A DNA stretch of 64,000 nucleotides from Methanocellales archaeon (GCA_028715985.1 JAQUQR010000007.1:1-64000), one strand, 5' to 3'; shown: positions 8,990 to 19,500, counted from the stretch's first letter. Numbers and translations are program-made. Notes: a model not told the origin generated them from the sequence alone.

Positions 8990-10685
8990 GTTTGGGGTAA
9001 AGCCCAACATGGAGAGCTATGAAGAGACGTACAAAAACTTTGAGTGGAATAATTTTTACGATGAAATAGAGTGGTTTGAAGGAGAAAAGCTCAACGCCGC
9101 CTACAATGCGATAGATAGGCAAGCCAAAACATGGAGGAAGAACAAAGTTGCATTGTATTGCGAGGGAGGCAATGGAACAAGTGGAGAGTACAGCTTTTTA
9201 GACTTACAAAGTCTTTCAAATAAATTCGCCAATGTTCTGAAGGGGTATGGTACCCAAAGAGGGGATAGGGTTTTCATATTCTTGCCGAGAATTCTAGAGC
9301 TTTACGTAAGTTTTCTCGGCATAATAAAAACAGGCGCTATTGCCAGCAATCTGTTTTCAGCATTTGGTACAAATGCTTTAGAGGATAGGCTGAGAGATAG
9401 CGGCGCAAGGATACTAGTCACAAATTCTGAACTTAAACAAAGGGTGGACGAAATTAAAGACAGGCTTCCAGAGCTGAAGCACGTGATGATCATAGATGAT
9501 GAAGGCACGGACGAAGAGATAGATTACAGGGGGGAGATGAAAAAGGCTTCCAGAGATTTTGAAATAGAGCGAATGGATCCCGGAGACCCTTTGTTCATGC
9601 TATACACGTCTGGTACTACTGGAAAGCCAAAGGGGATAGTTCATACACACTACGCAATACTCCAAGAGCATCTTACCATGAAATGGGTTTTAGACATACA
9701 CGAGGAGGACGTATACTGGTGCACGGCCGACCCGGGGTGGGTAACGGGGATAGCATACGGCATTCTTGGATCATGGTCCAATGGAACTTCATCTGTCGTT
9801 TATGAAGGCAAGTTCTCTCCGGAAAAATGGTACTCTTTAATAGAGAAACGCCGGATTACGGTATGGTATACAGCCCCTACAGCCATAAGGATGCTGATGC
9901 AGGCTGGAGAGGAGGTCGCAAAGAAGTACGATCTAAAGAGTCTCAGACATTTATGCTCAGTAGGAGAGCCCTTGAATCCAGAGGCAATACGTTGGGCTCT
10001 GAAGGTATTTGGACTGCCATTTCATGATAACTGGTGGCAGACCGAAACCGGAGGCATACTTATAGCAAATTATCCAGCTATGCCCATAAAACCCGGCTCG
10101 ATGGGGAAGCCGTTTCCTGGAATCAAAGCCAGCATAGTAGACGATGATGGCAACGAAAGACCAGTAGGGAAGGAAGGTAACCTGGCCATAAAACCTCCTT
10201 GGCCATCGATGATGAAAGCTGTTTGGAGAGATGCAGAAAGGTATAGAAGCTATTTCAAGAAGGGGTGGTACATTACCGGTGATGTGGCACGCATGGATGA
10301 TGAAGGGTACTTCTGGTTCATAGGTAGGGCCGACGATATCATCAAAACTGCTGGTGAAAGAGTCGGGCCATTCGAAGTAGAAAGCGCATTAGTCGAGCAT
10401 CCTGCAATTGTGGAAGCAGGAGTGATAGGCAAGCCAGATCCCGTGAGAGGGGAGGTCATAAAAGCCTTCGTTTCCCTAAAAAAAGGCTATCAACCGTCCA
10501 CAGAGCTCGAGGAAAGCATCAAACGATTCGTCAAGAAACGGCTGGCAGGGCATGCGTATCCGCGAGAGATCGAGTTCAGAGAGAGCTTGCCAAAAACGCG
10601 GAGTGGCAAGATAATGCGCCGTCTTCTCAAAGCGCAGGACCTGGGGCTTCCGATAGGCGATACATCGACATTGGAAGAGAGCTGA
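8961..10685 (+). CDS. Acetyl/acyl-CoA synthetase (AMP-forming)
   Basis: An adenylate-forming ligase that converts a carboxylate, CoA and ATP to acyl-CoA, AMP and PPi. Motifs in order: phosphate loop LYTSGTTGKPKG, WYTAPTAIRML, NWWQTETGG, GWYITGDVARMDDEGYFW, hinge GRADDIIKTAGERVGPFEVE, and the catalytic lysine in KTRSGKIMRR near the C-terminus. These fit the acetyl-CoA synthetase branch. The KTAGERVGPFEVE segment is also seen in archaeal medium-chain/propionyl enzymes, so the substrate is open. The frame is open back to 8868, but that would put its first residues over the DUF1922 gene. I place the start at ATG 8961 (574 aa; a 29-nt overlap); ATG 9009 is the alternative. Confidence 0.88.
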   Translation: MKKIIRKPNKFGVKPNMESYEETYKNFEWNNFYDEIEWFEGEKLNAAYNAIDRQAKTWRKNKVALYCEGGNGTSGEYSFLDLQSLSNKFANVLKGYGTQRGDRVFIFLPRILELYVSFLGIIKTGAIASNLFSAFGTNALEDRLRDSGARILVTNSELKQRVDEIKDRLPELKHVMIIDDEGTDEEIDYRGEMKKASRDFEIERMDPGDPLFMLYTSGTTGKPKGIVHTHYAILQEHLTMKWVLDIHEEDVYWCTADPGWVTGIAYGILGSWSNGTSSVVYEGKFSPEKWYSLIEKRRITVWYTAPTAIRMLMQAGEEVAKKYDLKSLRHLCSVGEPLNPEAIRWALKVFGLPFHDNWWQTETGGILIANYPAMPIKPGSMGKPFPGIKASIVDDDGNERPVGKEGNLAIKPPWPSMMKAVWRDAERYRSYFKKGWYITGDVARMDDEGYFWFIGRADDIIKTAGERVGPFEVESALVEHPAIVEAGVIGKPDPVRGEVIKAFVSLKKGYQPSTELEESIKRFVKKRLAGHAYPREIEFRESLPKTRSGKIMRRLLKAQDLGLPIGDTSTLEES

Positions 10686-10791
10686 TGATGCAAGAGGTTA
10701 TGTAGGTCATAGGGGATATTTCTGAATTTTTCACAACATTGTAATCTTTTAATAGGTATTTACTGATATAACTAATGTTAGAGGTGCAGCA

Positions 10792-11286
10792 ATGAGAGAT
10801 AAAGTCATCATTTTAATGGGCTCGAACAAAGACCTAGACATCTCCCGCTCAATCGGAAGGACATTAGATCATCTCGGAGTCAAGTATGAGCTTAGAGTGG
10901 CCTCTGCCCACAAAACCCCAAGAAAGGTCTTAGACATATTGGAGGAGTACGACAAGCTAGAAAGAGTGGTGTATGTCACTGTGGCCGGAAGGTCTAATGC
11001 ACTTAGCGGTCTCGTGGATGCAAATACGACCAAGCCGGTCATAGCATGCCCACCCTACTCTGAAAAATTTGGTGGAGCTGACATATATTCTTCTTTAAGA
11101 GTGCCAAGTGGCATAGGCTCACTGGTCAACATAGAGCCGGAGGGGGCAGCCATAGCAGCTGCAAAAATACTTGCCATGGATAACAAAAGCTTAACGGAGA
11201 GGATACAAGAGTATCAAATGAAAAAGAGGGAGGAGATTAACGCTGCAGATGATACCCTCAAAGATGATTTAAACAGAGGGCAATAA
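10792..11286 (+). CDS. purE: PurE, class II-like AIR carboxylase
   Basis: A 164-residue aminoimidazole ribonucleotide carboxylase of purine synthesis. It has MGSNKDL, RVASAHKTP, VAGRSNAL and SSLRVPSGIGSL followed by SPEG-like EPEG. VAGRSN and SSLRxPSG are typical of class II PurE (the carboxylase half of animal PAICS, using CO2 directly) rather than class I N5-CAIR mutase (GxGGAAHLPG). No purK is in the window, consistent with class II but not proof. Ribosome site GAGGTG; an AT-rich TATA-like stretch lies near 10748-10756. Its TAA is followed immediately by the purC ATG. Confidence 0.9.
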   Translation: MRDKVIILMGSNKDLDISRSIGRTLDHLGVKYELRVASAHKTPRKVLDILEEYDKLERVVYVTVAGRSNALSGLVDANTTKPVIACPPYSEKFGGADIYSSLRVPSGIGSLVNIEPEGAAIAAAKILAMDNKSLTERIQEYQMKKREEINAADDTLKDDLNRGQ

Positions 11287-12324
11287 ATGGGCAGCGTAAA
11301 AGACCTAGAAGTACTAATGAAGCCCACGAAGGACAAGACGGGCATAGGAAGATTTCATTTTTCAGATAAATATTCGGTCTTTGATTGGGGGGAGATGCCG
11401 GACCTTATAGAAAATAAGGGATCCGTCCTCTGTATGATGGGTGCCTACTTTTTCGAGAGATTAGGGGAAAAAGGAATAAGGACACATTACCGGGGAGTGA
11501 TACAGGATGGAAAACTTGTTCATATGGATGAATTGAAAGCCCCCACCAGCACCATGGAAATAAGCCTTGTTAGGGTATTTCATCCCCACAGATCAGCTGG
11601 AAAACTTGCATACGATTATGGAGTGTTCTCACCAAATCTTGCTAATTTCTTGATTCCCTTGGAGATCATATACAGGAATGGATTGCCAAAAGGATCATCT
11701 GTTTTTGAGAGACTGAATGCGGGGCTTAAGCCCGAGGATTTGGGATTGAGCTATCCACCTCGACCTGGAGATAAGCTCAAGAAACCAGTATTCGATGTAA
11801 GCACAAAACTGGAGGAGAGGGACAGATATGTCACTTGGGTAGAGGCACAAGAACTTGCCGGACTGAGTGACGGAGAGGTCGGAGAGATAAAAAACATACT
11901 GTTACATATCAACGATCTCATCACAGAAACAGCCTCAAAAGCAGGATTAGAGAACGAGGATGGAAAAGTTGAGTTTGGGTTTGATCCCCATAGAAAGCCG
12001 ATGGTTGTGGATGTTGTTGGAACTTTAGACGAATGCAGGTTCACCCATGAAGGCATACATGTGAGCAAAGAGATCGCGAGGCAATATTACCGAGAAACAA
12101 GCTGGTACAAGGATGTGGAGAGGGCGAAGAAGGAGGCAGGCATTAAAGGAATAAAGGAATGGAAAGTTCTATGTGAGTCAAAGCCCCCAAAACTGGATCC
12201 CAATCTGAGAAAATTTATAAGTGAGATGTATATGGCAGCAGCAAATGAGTTTACAGGGATTCACTTATTTGAAGTTCCAAGGCTTGCTGAAATTCTCGAT
12301 AATCTTGCGTATTATCCACCGTAG
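11287..12324 (+). CDS. purC: SAICAR synthetase
   Basis: A 345-residue phosphoribosylaminoimidazole-succinocarboxamide synthase, the step after PurE: CAIR plus aspartate and ATP to SAICAR. The family is seen in FSDKYSVFDWGEMPDLI, GIRTHYRG, and the conserved acidic segment VVDVVGTLDECRF (equivalent to the D-x-x-x-P-D-S-S-R-F box). It is longer than bacterial PurC (about 240) and resembles archaeal long forms. ATG directly abuts the purE stop, so the pair is translationally coupled, the same partnership that is fused in animal PAICS. Its 3' end overlaps carB by 13 nt, tail to tail. Confidence 0.88.
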   Translation: MGSVKDLEVLMKPTKDKTGIGRFHFSDKYSVFDWGEMPDLIENKGSVLCMMGAYFFERLGEKGIRTHYRGVIQDGKLVHMDELKAPTSTMEISLVRVFHPHRSAGKLAYDYGVFSPNLANFLIPLEIIYRNGLPKGSSVFERLNAGLKPEDLGLSYPPRPGDKLKKPVFDVSTKLEERDRYVTWVEAQELAGLSDGEVGEIKNILLHINDLITETASKAGLENEDGKVEFGFDPHRKPMVVDVVGTLDECRFTHEGIHVSKEIARQYYRETSWYKDVERAKKEAGIKGIKEWKVLCESKPPKLDPNLRKFISEMYMAAANEFTGIHLFEVPRLAEILDNLAYYPP

Positions 12325-15300
12325 TACTCCTGTAGGGATTTGATGGTTAGGTCTTTTGTTCCCCCTATTTTTTCCATGGCCTCCACTGATGCTTGTGCAC
12401 CAGCGATGGTCGTTATATATGGAATGTTGAGTTCCACCGCATTCCTTCTTATCACATAACCGTCTCTCTTCGCCTCTTTTTTTCTGCTTGGCGTATTAAT
12501 CACCAAGGATATCTTTCTACTCTTCATATAGTCCACGACGTTTGGTCGACCTTCACTGACCTTGAGAATTTCTTTGGCCCTGACGTCCTCCAGCCTCAAC
12601 GCTTCCGCAGTCCCGTTTGTAGCAGATATGTCGAATCCCATTTGTTGAAGCTTTTTGGCAATTGGAATGATGAGAGTTTTGTCTTCCTCTTTTACAGATA
12701 AAAAAACGTCCCCTTTCGCCGGTAATTGCACGTTTGCACCCAACTGCGCTTTATAGAAGGCCCTTCCAAAATCCGCATCAATCCCCATGGCCTCTCCCGT
12801 GGATTTCATCTCGGGCCCTAGTACCGGGTCCACCCCAGGCAATTTTATGAAAGGAAATACCACCTCTTTCACCGCAACGTGCCCTATGGGAGGGAGCCCT
12901 ACATGGGTTTTAGGGAGCGATTGGCCCAGCATAACTTTAGCAGCAAGTTTGGCTAAAGGTATGCCAACTGCCTTGGAAATGAAGGGAATCGTCCTGCTCG
13001 CTCTTGGGTTCACCTCAAGAACGTATACTCTATCTTTTACTGCATATTGGATATTCATCAGGCCTTTCACACAAAGTTCTCTCGCCAGCCTAGTGGTATA
13101 TTCTTTCACAGTTTGGATCGTCTCATCGCTCAGGGACTGTGGAGGCACCACACAGGCGCTATCACCGGAGTGAACTCCTGCATGCTCTATATGCTCCATT
13201 ATCCCCCCTATCAACACATTCTCTCCGTCAGAAACAGCATCCACATCCAGCTCAATCGCAGGTTGCAGAAACTTATCTATGAGTACGGGGTGTTTCGGTG
13301 ACACACGCACAGCTTCTGCCATATACATGTCAAGCTCTTTTTGATCGTAGACGATCTCCATAGCCCGCCCACCCAAGACGTAAGAAGGGCGTACGAGGAC
13401 CGGGTAATTTATACGAGAAGCTATTTTTTTGGCTTCCTCGAGAGACATAGCAGTTCCAGATTCTGCCTGAGGAATGTCCAGACGATCCAAAAATCGTCTA
13501 AATTTATCCCTGTCCTCTGCCAAGTCTATGCTCTCATACGACGTTCCAAGGATGTTCACTCCTGCCATCGAAAGTTGTGCGGCGAGATTGATCGGTGTTT
13601 GGCCCCCGAACTGGACCATTACCCCATAGGGGTCTTCTCTCTCTATGACGTTCATCACATCCTCAAAGGTGAGGGGTTCAAAATATAATTTATCCGATAT
13701 ATCGAAATCTGTCGATACCGTCTCAGGATTGTTGTTTATCACAATGGTCTCCACACCTTCTTCTTTTAGCGCAAAGACGGCTTGTACTGTGCAATAATCA
13801 AACTCTATTCCCTGTCCTATTCTGATCGGCCCGCCTCCGAGTATGAGGACCTTCTTTTTATCTGAGGAAACGATTTCGTCCTCCTCCTCATAGGATGAAT
13901 AGTAATAAGGCGTACGGGCTTCAAACTCTGCTGCGCAGGTATCAACCATCTTGTAGACCGCTTTGATGCCTTTCTCCTTCCTGAGTTCCCTTATAGCCAT
14001 CTCATCAGAGCTGAAAATATGCGCAAGTTGCAAATCAGAAAAACCTAGCTTCTTCGCTTCCCTGATCATCATAACTACGTCTGGGCTGTCCAACGAAAGA
14101 TTCCTGAGCCCCCTCTCCATAGAAACGATGTTGCGAATCTTGTACAAAAACCATCGATCGATCTTGGTTAGATCGTATACCTCATCTATGCCCATCCCCA
14201 TGGCAATGGCATCTCTGACATGGAAGATTCTCATATCCGTGGGCTTTCTCAACTTCGTGCGAAGGTCCTCCGCATCCGTTATCGGCTCATGTTCTCCATC
14301 TGCCCCCAGCCCATATCTCCCGATATCAAGAGACCTGATCGCCTTTTGTAGGGCTTCCTCGAACATGCGCCCGATTGCCATCACTTCGCCGGTAGCCTTC
14401 ATCTGCGTCCCAACGATCTTGTTTGCCTCTTTGAATTTATCAAAGGGCCATCTCGGAATCTTGCAAACGATGTAATCTATCGTAGGCTCAAACGAAGCGG
14501 GCGTTTTTCCAGTCACTCTGTTCAGTATCTCATCGAGATTTAAACCAAGAGCAATCTTTGTGGCGACCCTCGCTATCGGATATCCTGTTGCTTTTGACGC
14601 GAGAGCAGAACTCCTGCTCAGCCTTGGATTCACCTCTATGACAAGATAATCGAACTTATCCGGGCGTACCGCAAACTGAATGTTGCAGCCTCCCTCAATC
14701 TTTAAAGCTCTTACTATCCTTATGGCAGCGTTCCTCAATACCTGGTATTCGTGGTCAGTCAACGTCAGCGCAGGGGCAACCACTATGCTGTCGCCTGTAT
14801 GGATCCCCATCGGATCAACGTTTTCCATGCTGCAGACCGTAATGCAATTGTCTGCGGAATCCCTGACCATTTCGAACTCGATCTCTTTCCATCCTATCAC
14901 GCATTGGTCAAGATTTACCTCGTCATTCATACTGAGGTCAAGACCTCTCAGCGTAATCTGCTCGAGCTCCACCATATTGTAAGCGATGCCGGTTCCTGTG
15001 CCTCCAAGACAATAGCCCGGTCGAATGATTACAGGAAAACCGATCTCTTCTGCACCTTTCTTTGCCTCCTCCAGAGAAGAGGCTTTTATCGATTTCGGGA
15101 TGGGCTCACCCACATCCTTCATGAGATCGAAAAACAGCTCCCTTTCTTCCGCCCTCATGATCGAATCTACGGAGGTTCCTATCACCCTACAGCCGGTCTC
15201 TTTTAGCACTCCCGTTTTATACAATTGAACTGCAAGATTTAGGCCTGTCTGCCCCCCCTGTGTTGGAAGCAGGCTATCTGGCCTTTCTTTCCTCATTATC

Positions 15301-15527
15301 TCGGCAACTATTTCCGGGGTGAGCGGCTCGATGTAAACTTTGTCAGCAACGCCTACATCGGTCTGGAAGGTTGCAGGATTCGAGTTTACCAGAACGATCT
15401 CTATGCCCTCTTCTCTCAGCGATCGACATGCCTGCGACCCGGAATAGTCAAACTCTGCCGCTTGCCCTATGATGATCGGTCCAGAGCCTATCACCAGGAC
15501 CTTTTTTATATTCTCTCTCTTAGGCAT
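12312..15527 (-). CDS. carB: Carbamoyl-phosphate synthase large subunit
   Basis: A 1071-residue full-length large subunit making carbamoyl phosphate from bicarbonate, ammonia and two ATP, for pyrimidines and arginine. Two homologous ATP-grasp halves are visible: the N-terminal half begins KKVLVIGSGPIIIGQAAEFDYSG and the second near residue 560 begins KKVLILGGGPIRIGQGIEFDYC. A C-terminal MGS-like allosteric domain (SVKEEDKTLIIPIAKKL, then ATNGTAEALR) follows. Key helices (EVNPRLSRSSALASKATGYP and EVNPRASRTIPFISKAVG) are intact. The start overlaps carA by 8 nt, so synthesis is coupled to the small subunit. Confidence 0.96.
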   Translation of the reverse strand: MPKRENIKKVLVIGSGPIIIGQAAEFDYSGSQACRSLREEGIEIVLVNSNPATFQTDVGVADKVYIEPLTPEIVAEIMRKERPDSLLPTQGGQTGLNLAVQLYKTGVLKETGCRVIGTSVDSIMRAEERELFFDLMKDVGEPIPKSIKASSLEEAKKGAEEIGFPVIIRPGYCLGGTGTGIAYNMVELEQITLRGLDLSMNDEVNLDQCVIGWKEIEFEMVRDSADNCITVCSMENVDPMGIHTGDSIVVAPALTLTDHEYQVLRNAAIRIVRALKIEGGCNIQFAVRPDKFDYLVIEVNPRLSRSSALASKATGYPIARVATKIALGLNLDEILNRVTGKTPASFEPTIDYIVCKIPRWPFDKFKEANKIVGTQMKATGEVMAIGRMFEEALQKAIRSLDIGRYGLGADGEHEPITDAEDLRTKLRKPTDMRIFHVRDAIAMGMGIDEVYDLTKIDRWFLYKIRNIVSMERGLRNLSLDSPDVVMMIREAKKLGFSDLQLAHIFSSDEMAIRELRKEKGIKAVYKMVDTCAAEFEARTPYYYSSYEEEDEIVSSDKKKVLILGGGPIRIGQGIEFDYCTVQAVFALKEEGVETIVINNNPETVSTDFDISDKLYFEPLTFEDVMNVIEREDPYGVMVQFGGQTPINLAAQLSMAGVNILGTSYESIDLAEDRDKFRRFLDRLDIPQAESGTAMSLEEAKKIASRINYPVLVRPSYVLGGRAMEIVYDQKELDMYMAEAVRVSPKHPVLIDKFLQPAIELDVDAVSDGENVLIGGIMEHIEHAGVHSGDSACVVPPQSLSDETIQTVKEYTTRLARELCVKGLMNIQYAVKDRVYVLEVNPRASRTIPFISKAVGIPLAKLAAKVMLGQSLPKTHVGLPPIGHVAVKEVVFPFIKLPGVDPVLGPEMKSTGEAMGIDADFGRAFYKAQLGANVQLPAKGDVFLSVKEEDKTLIIPIAKKLQQMGFDISATNGTAEALRLEDVRAKEILKVSEGRPNVVDYMKSRKISLVINTPSRKKEAKRDGYVIRRNAVELNIPYITTIAGAQASVEAMEKIGGTKDLTIKSLQEYYGG

Positions 15528-16590
15528 GTGCCTCCATGAGCCTCACAAATTTATCGAAAAGATACCTGTTGTCAAAACCCACTTCCGGATGATATTGTAC
15601 TCCCATTATCGGCAATTCTGCATGTGAAATTCCTTCCACGGTACCATCATTTGCATTGACCTGAGTCACCTCAAGCTTACCCTCAAGCGAAGAGGCGTCA
15701 ATGACGTATCCATGGTTCTGAGAGGTGATGTATATCCTACCAGACTCGAGGTCTCTGACAGGTTGATTCCCCCTATGCCCAAAACCCATCTTGACGATCT
15801 GCGCTCCAGATGCAAGGGCAACGATCTGACATCCAATCCCTATGCCAAAGACGGGTATTTCACTCTGGACCCCCCGAGTGGTCCCGATAACATTGCTAAG
15901 AAGGGAGGGGTCACCGGGACCGCCTGAAATTATCAGTGCATCTGGATCGGCTTCCATAACTTTCCTCTTATTAGAAGATGCAGGGGCCAACATTACGTTT
16001 ATTCTCCTTTGATTCAGCTCCTTCAACAGGCTTTTCCTGGTGCCGCAATCCAAAATTGAAACCGTATGCTTACCTCCTGCATCAAAATATTTTGACCTAT
16101 GAACTGAAACCTGAGAGACCAGATCCGTCTTGCTGGGATCGCGTGCTCTCTCGATGAGCTCACTTATGTTTGGCTCATCTTTGTAGACTGAAAGGACTGC
16201 TGACATTGCATTATCCTTTATTATCTTTCTGGTTAGCTGCCTGGTGTCAATTCCCTCCATTCCCGGGATCCCACTTTCCTCAAACCATTTTGCAAGCGCC
16301 TTATCAGATTGCCAGTGACTCGGCTCCTTGCAAGCCTCTTTTACTATCACACCCTCTGCTTGGATGGCTCCGGATTCAAAAGCAGGCGGTACAGCATAAT
16401 TCCCAATAGAGGGAAAGGTGAAAACAACTATCAATCCTTTGTTTGAGGGGTCGGTCAGGACTTCGGTATAGCCTGTCATGCTCGTGTTGAATACGACCTC
16501 ACCAACCACTTCCCCAACGCAGCCGAATCCTTTTCCCCTGATGACCGTTCCGTCCTCGGTAACTAGTAATGCCCCTAACATGTCAGGCAT
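15520..16590 (-). CDS. carA: Carbamoyl-phosphate synthase small subunit lacking the canonical catalytic Cys
   Basis: A 356-residue glutaminase subunit that normally splits glutamine and channels ammonia to CarB. The CPSase N-terminal domain (GKGFGCVGEVVGEVVFNTSM) and the C-terminal class I amidotransferase domain are both present. The nucleophile motif, usually GICLGHQ, reads GIGIGCQ (residues 249-255): the Cys position is Gly251 and the usual His is Cys254. The other triad members survive in GVQYHPE. This suggests loss of glutaminase activity, as in animal CPS I, which uses free ammonia, or a relocated nucleophile. I read the codons directly (GGG at 15838-15840, TGT at 15829-15831 on the minus strand). 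First gene of the carAB operon. Confidence 0.93.
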   Translation of the reverse strand: MPDMLGALLVTEDGTVIRGKGFGCVGEVVGEVVFNTSMTGYTEVLTDPSNKGLIVVFTFPSIGNYAVPPAFESGAIQAEGVIVKEACKEPSHWQSDKALAKWFEESGIPGMEGIDTRQLTRKIIKDNAMSAVLSVYKDEPNISELIERARDPSKTDLVSQVSVHRSKYFDAGGKHTVSILDCGTRKSLLKELNQRRINVMLAPASSNKRKVMEADPDALIISGGPGDPSLLSNVIGTTRGVQSEIPVFGIGIGCQIVALASGAQIVKMGFGHRGNQPVRDLESGRIYITSQNHGYVIDASSLEGKLEVTQVNANDGTVEGISHAELPIMGVQYHPEVGFDNRYLFDKFVRLMEAHA

Positions 16591-16685
16591 TATAGAGAGT
16601 TCTGATTATTAATGTTTGTCGTCTGATAACAGCCCCCTAAAATCGACCTGCTTCAAAAAAAATTGACCTGAATTGTAATTTTATT

Positions 16686-19500
16686 ATTTCAATCCCACTA
16701 TGGTCTGATTTTAGCTTTTCTTTGGCAGTTACATCGGACCATCCAATAAGCGATTTCAATCCCACTATGGTCTGATTTTAGCAGGGGACACTATAGAATT
16801 GTATATATCCTCAAGGAAAATTTCAATCCCACTATGGTCTGATTTTAGCCTTTATCTGTTCATCGTTTATCACAATAACTTAAAAATTTCAATCCCACTA
16901 TGGTCTGATTTTAGCCTTCGTTTCTTAGGTCTCAATGTGAATACGTGCTTCTGCATTTCAATCCCACTATGGTCTGATTTTAGCTCATCAGACCCACTGC
17001 ACCACCTGTAAGAAGCCACATTTCAATCCCACTATGGTCTGATTTTAGCGACACGACATACTCATGTATAGTGGGTTTGGTAAAAAATTTCAATCCCACT
17101 ATGGTCTGATTTTAGCCATCGAAAATCCTGACTATCCTCAAGACATCTACGGATTTCAATCCCACTATGGTCTGATTTTAGCCGTGATCCCGTCTTTCGG
17201 CCACGAATCCGTGAACAATTTCAATCCCACTATGGTCTGATTTTAGCTATTATAGCACCTGTTCACAAATTTGGTAACAAATACTATTTCAATCCCACTA
17301 TGGTCTGATTTTAGCTGGACTGATCGCAGCAGGATATCTGATATACAAAAACATTTCAATCCCACTATGGTCTGATTTTAGCAAGCTGACAGGCATCAAA
17401 TACGAAATAAAAGATATGATTTCAATCCCACTATGGTCTGATTTTAGCTACGCTGATTTCTAGTATAACTTAGCGCTCACGATAATTTCAATCCCACTAT
17501 GGTCTGATTTTAGCGAAGGCGGAATAGGATACGCTTAAAAATCTATAAGTAATTTCAATCCCACTATGGTCTGATTTTAGCCTTTAACAGCTTATGAAAA
17601 TGAAAGTTATTATACTATTTCAATCCCACTATGGTCTGATTTTAGCCGCTGAAAAAATTGCACAAGTTGAACGCATTTACAATTTCAATCCCACTATGGT
17701 CTGATTTTAGCTACAGAGATCACAAAACTCAAGGACGAAATTACGAATTTCAATCCCACTATGGTCTGATTTTAGCAGCCGGAAAAGCTTTCATAGATGA
17801 GCTACATAGGAGATTTCAATCCCACTATGGTCTGATTTTAGCTAGCGGAAATATTGTGTGGGAGGCAGAGCTAAACCATTTCAATCCCACTATGGTCTGA
17901 TTTTAGCTGCAAAAGACGTGAATGATATTGACTTATTGCCTCTGATTTCAATCCCACTATGGTCTGATTTTAGCTACGAAGAAGCCGTGAACATAGCATC
18001 GCAGCAAGTATTTCAATCCCACTATGGTCTGATTTTAGCTATACGATTATCAGACTCTAATCGCTTCCATGGAAGATTTCAATCCCACTATGGTCTGATT
18101 TTAGCGATTGTATTAATGCTAGTGTTGGTGTATAATGCTTTATTTCAATCCCACTATGGTCTGATTTTAGCCCCCTTAGGGTTTTTCCTCACTCAGCAAA
18201 GAGAAGATTTCAATCCCACTATGGTCTGATTTTAGCCTTTTCGCAAGTGTCCCTGTCGTCAGTGAACCAGTTATTTCAATCCCACTATGGTCTGATTTTA
18301 GCCAGCTACATGAGATTAATCACTCAAGGTCTTAAATAATTTCAATCCCACTATGGTCTGATTTTAGCGCGACGACTGTACTGGGGTCAAGTTGGTGCAT
18401 TGGCAAGATTTCAATCCCACTATGGTCTGATTTTAGCGATAGAACTTTTGACAAATATGCGTCTCTTCTAATAATTTCAATCCCACTATGGTCTGATTTT
18501 AGCACTTTCACAGTTGAGATAAGGGGTTTGCTCAATTGAATTTCAATCCCACTATGGTCTGATTTTAGCAATGCCGAGGTTTTTGGGGTCATTCTGATAA
18601 AGTATATTTCAATCCCACTATGGTCTGATTTTAGCCATCGAGATTGTCCTTTCCGATTCTAGCTGTGAAAGAATTTCAATCCCACTATGGTCTGATTTTA
18701 GCGTCAAAGCAAGATTTCAAAAGCCTTGTATGAAGTGATTTCAATCCCACTATGGTCTGATTTTAGCAAAGCAGTAAAGACCGTTGAAAGCAAGGTGTTG
18801 GGATTTCAATCCCACTATGGTCTGATTTTAGCAAAACGGTCTTCGAAAGAACCTTCGATCGATGATCTGAAGGCTAATTTCAATCCCACTATGGTCTGAT
18901 TTTAGCTGGGCCTTTGATTTAAAGATAAGGGGTTTGCTCAATTGAATTTCAATCCCACTATGGTCTGATTTTAGCGCTCCAGAGCCGGATCACAAAAGAG
19001 CGGATAGTATCATTTCAATCCCACTATGGTCTGATTTTAGCCCCCCTGAAATTCTTTCTTGCGTTGCCTGCTAAATGATTTCAATCCCACTATGGTCTGA
19101 TTTTAGCGTCCCCCAGGATAGAATGTTTGATGTCAAATTTGATGATTTCAATCCCACTATGGTCTGATTTTAGCGCCCTACCGGGCAGGCATAGCAGAAA
19201 CAGGGAGCTATTTCAATCCCACTATGGTCTGATTTTAGCACTCCTATCGAACCCACCCTCCTCCCTGCTGTGTGATTTCAATCCCACTATGGTCTGATTT
19301 TAGCAATTATACAAGGAATATGCACGTAAGCATAAGAATATTTCAATCCCACTATGGTCTGATTTTAGCGAAAATTTACGCATCATATACAGACATACTC
19401 CTACATTTCAATCCCACTATGGTCTGATTTTAGCTGAAATAAACAAAATTAATAAGACGTGCCGTTTATCATTTCAATCCCACTATGGTCTGATTTTAGC
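16686..19500 (-). CRISPR. CRISPR array, 43 repeats / 42 spacers, transcribed leftward
   Basis: I counted 43 copies of a 30-bp repeat (plus strand begins ATTTCAATCCCAC and ends CTGATTTTAGC), first at 16686-16715 and last at 19471-19500. Spacers are about 35-39 bp. No repeat variant was seen, even at the distal end. On the minus strand the repeat ends ATTGAAAT, matching the 8-nt crRNA 5' handle of archaeal type I systems. The crRNA strand is therefore minus and the leader lies at the right end next to cas2. Newest spacers should be near 19500. Spacers 18504-18539 and 18907-18945 share their last 23 nt. Short frames inside the array are repeat translations, not genes. Confidence 0.98.

Noticed and set aside
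16799-18592. Open frames rich in SIPLWSDFS, FQSHYGLILA or LKSDHSGIEI
   Set aside because: They are translations of the CRISPR repeat in different frames.
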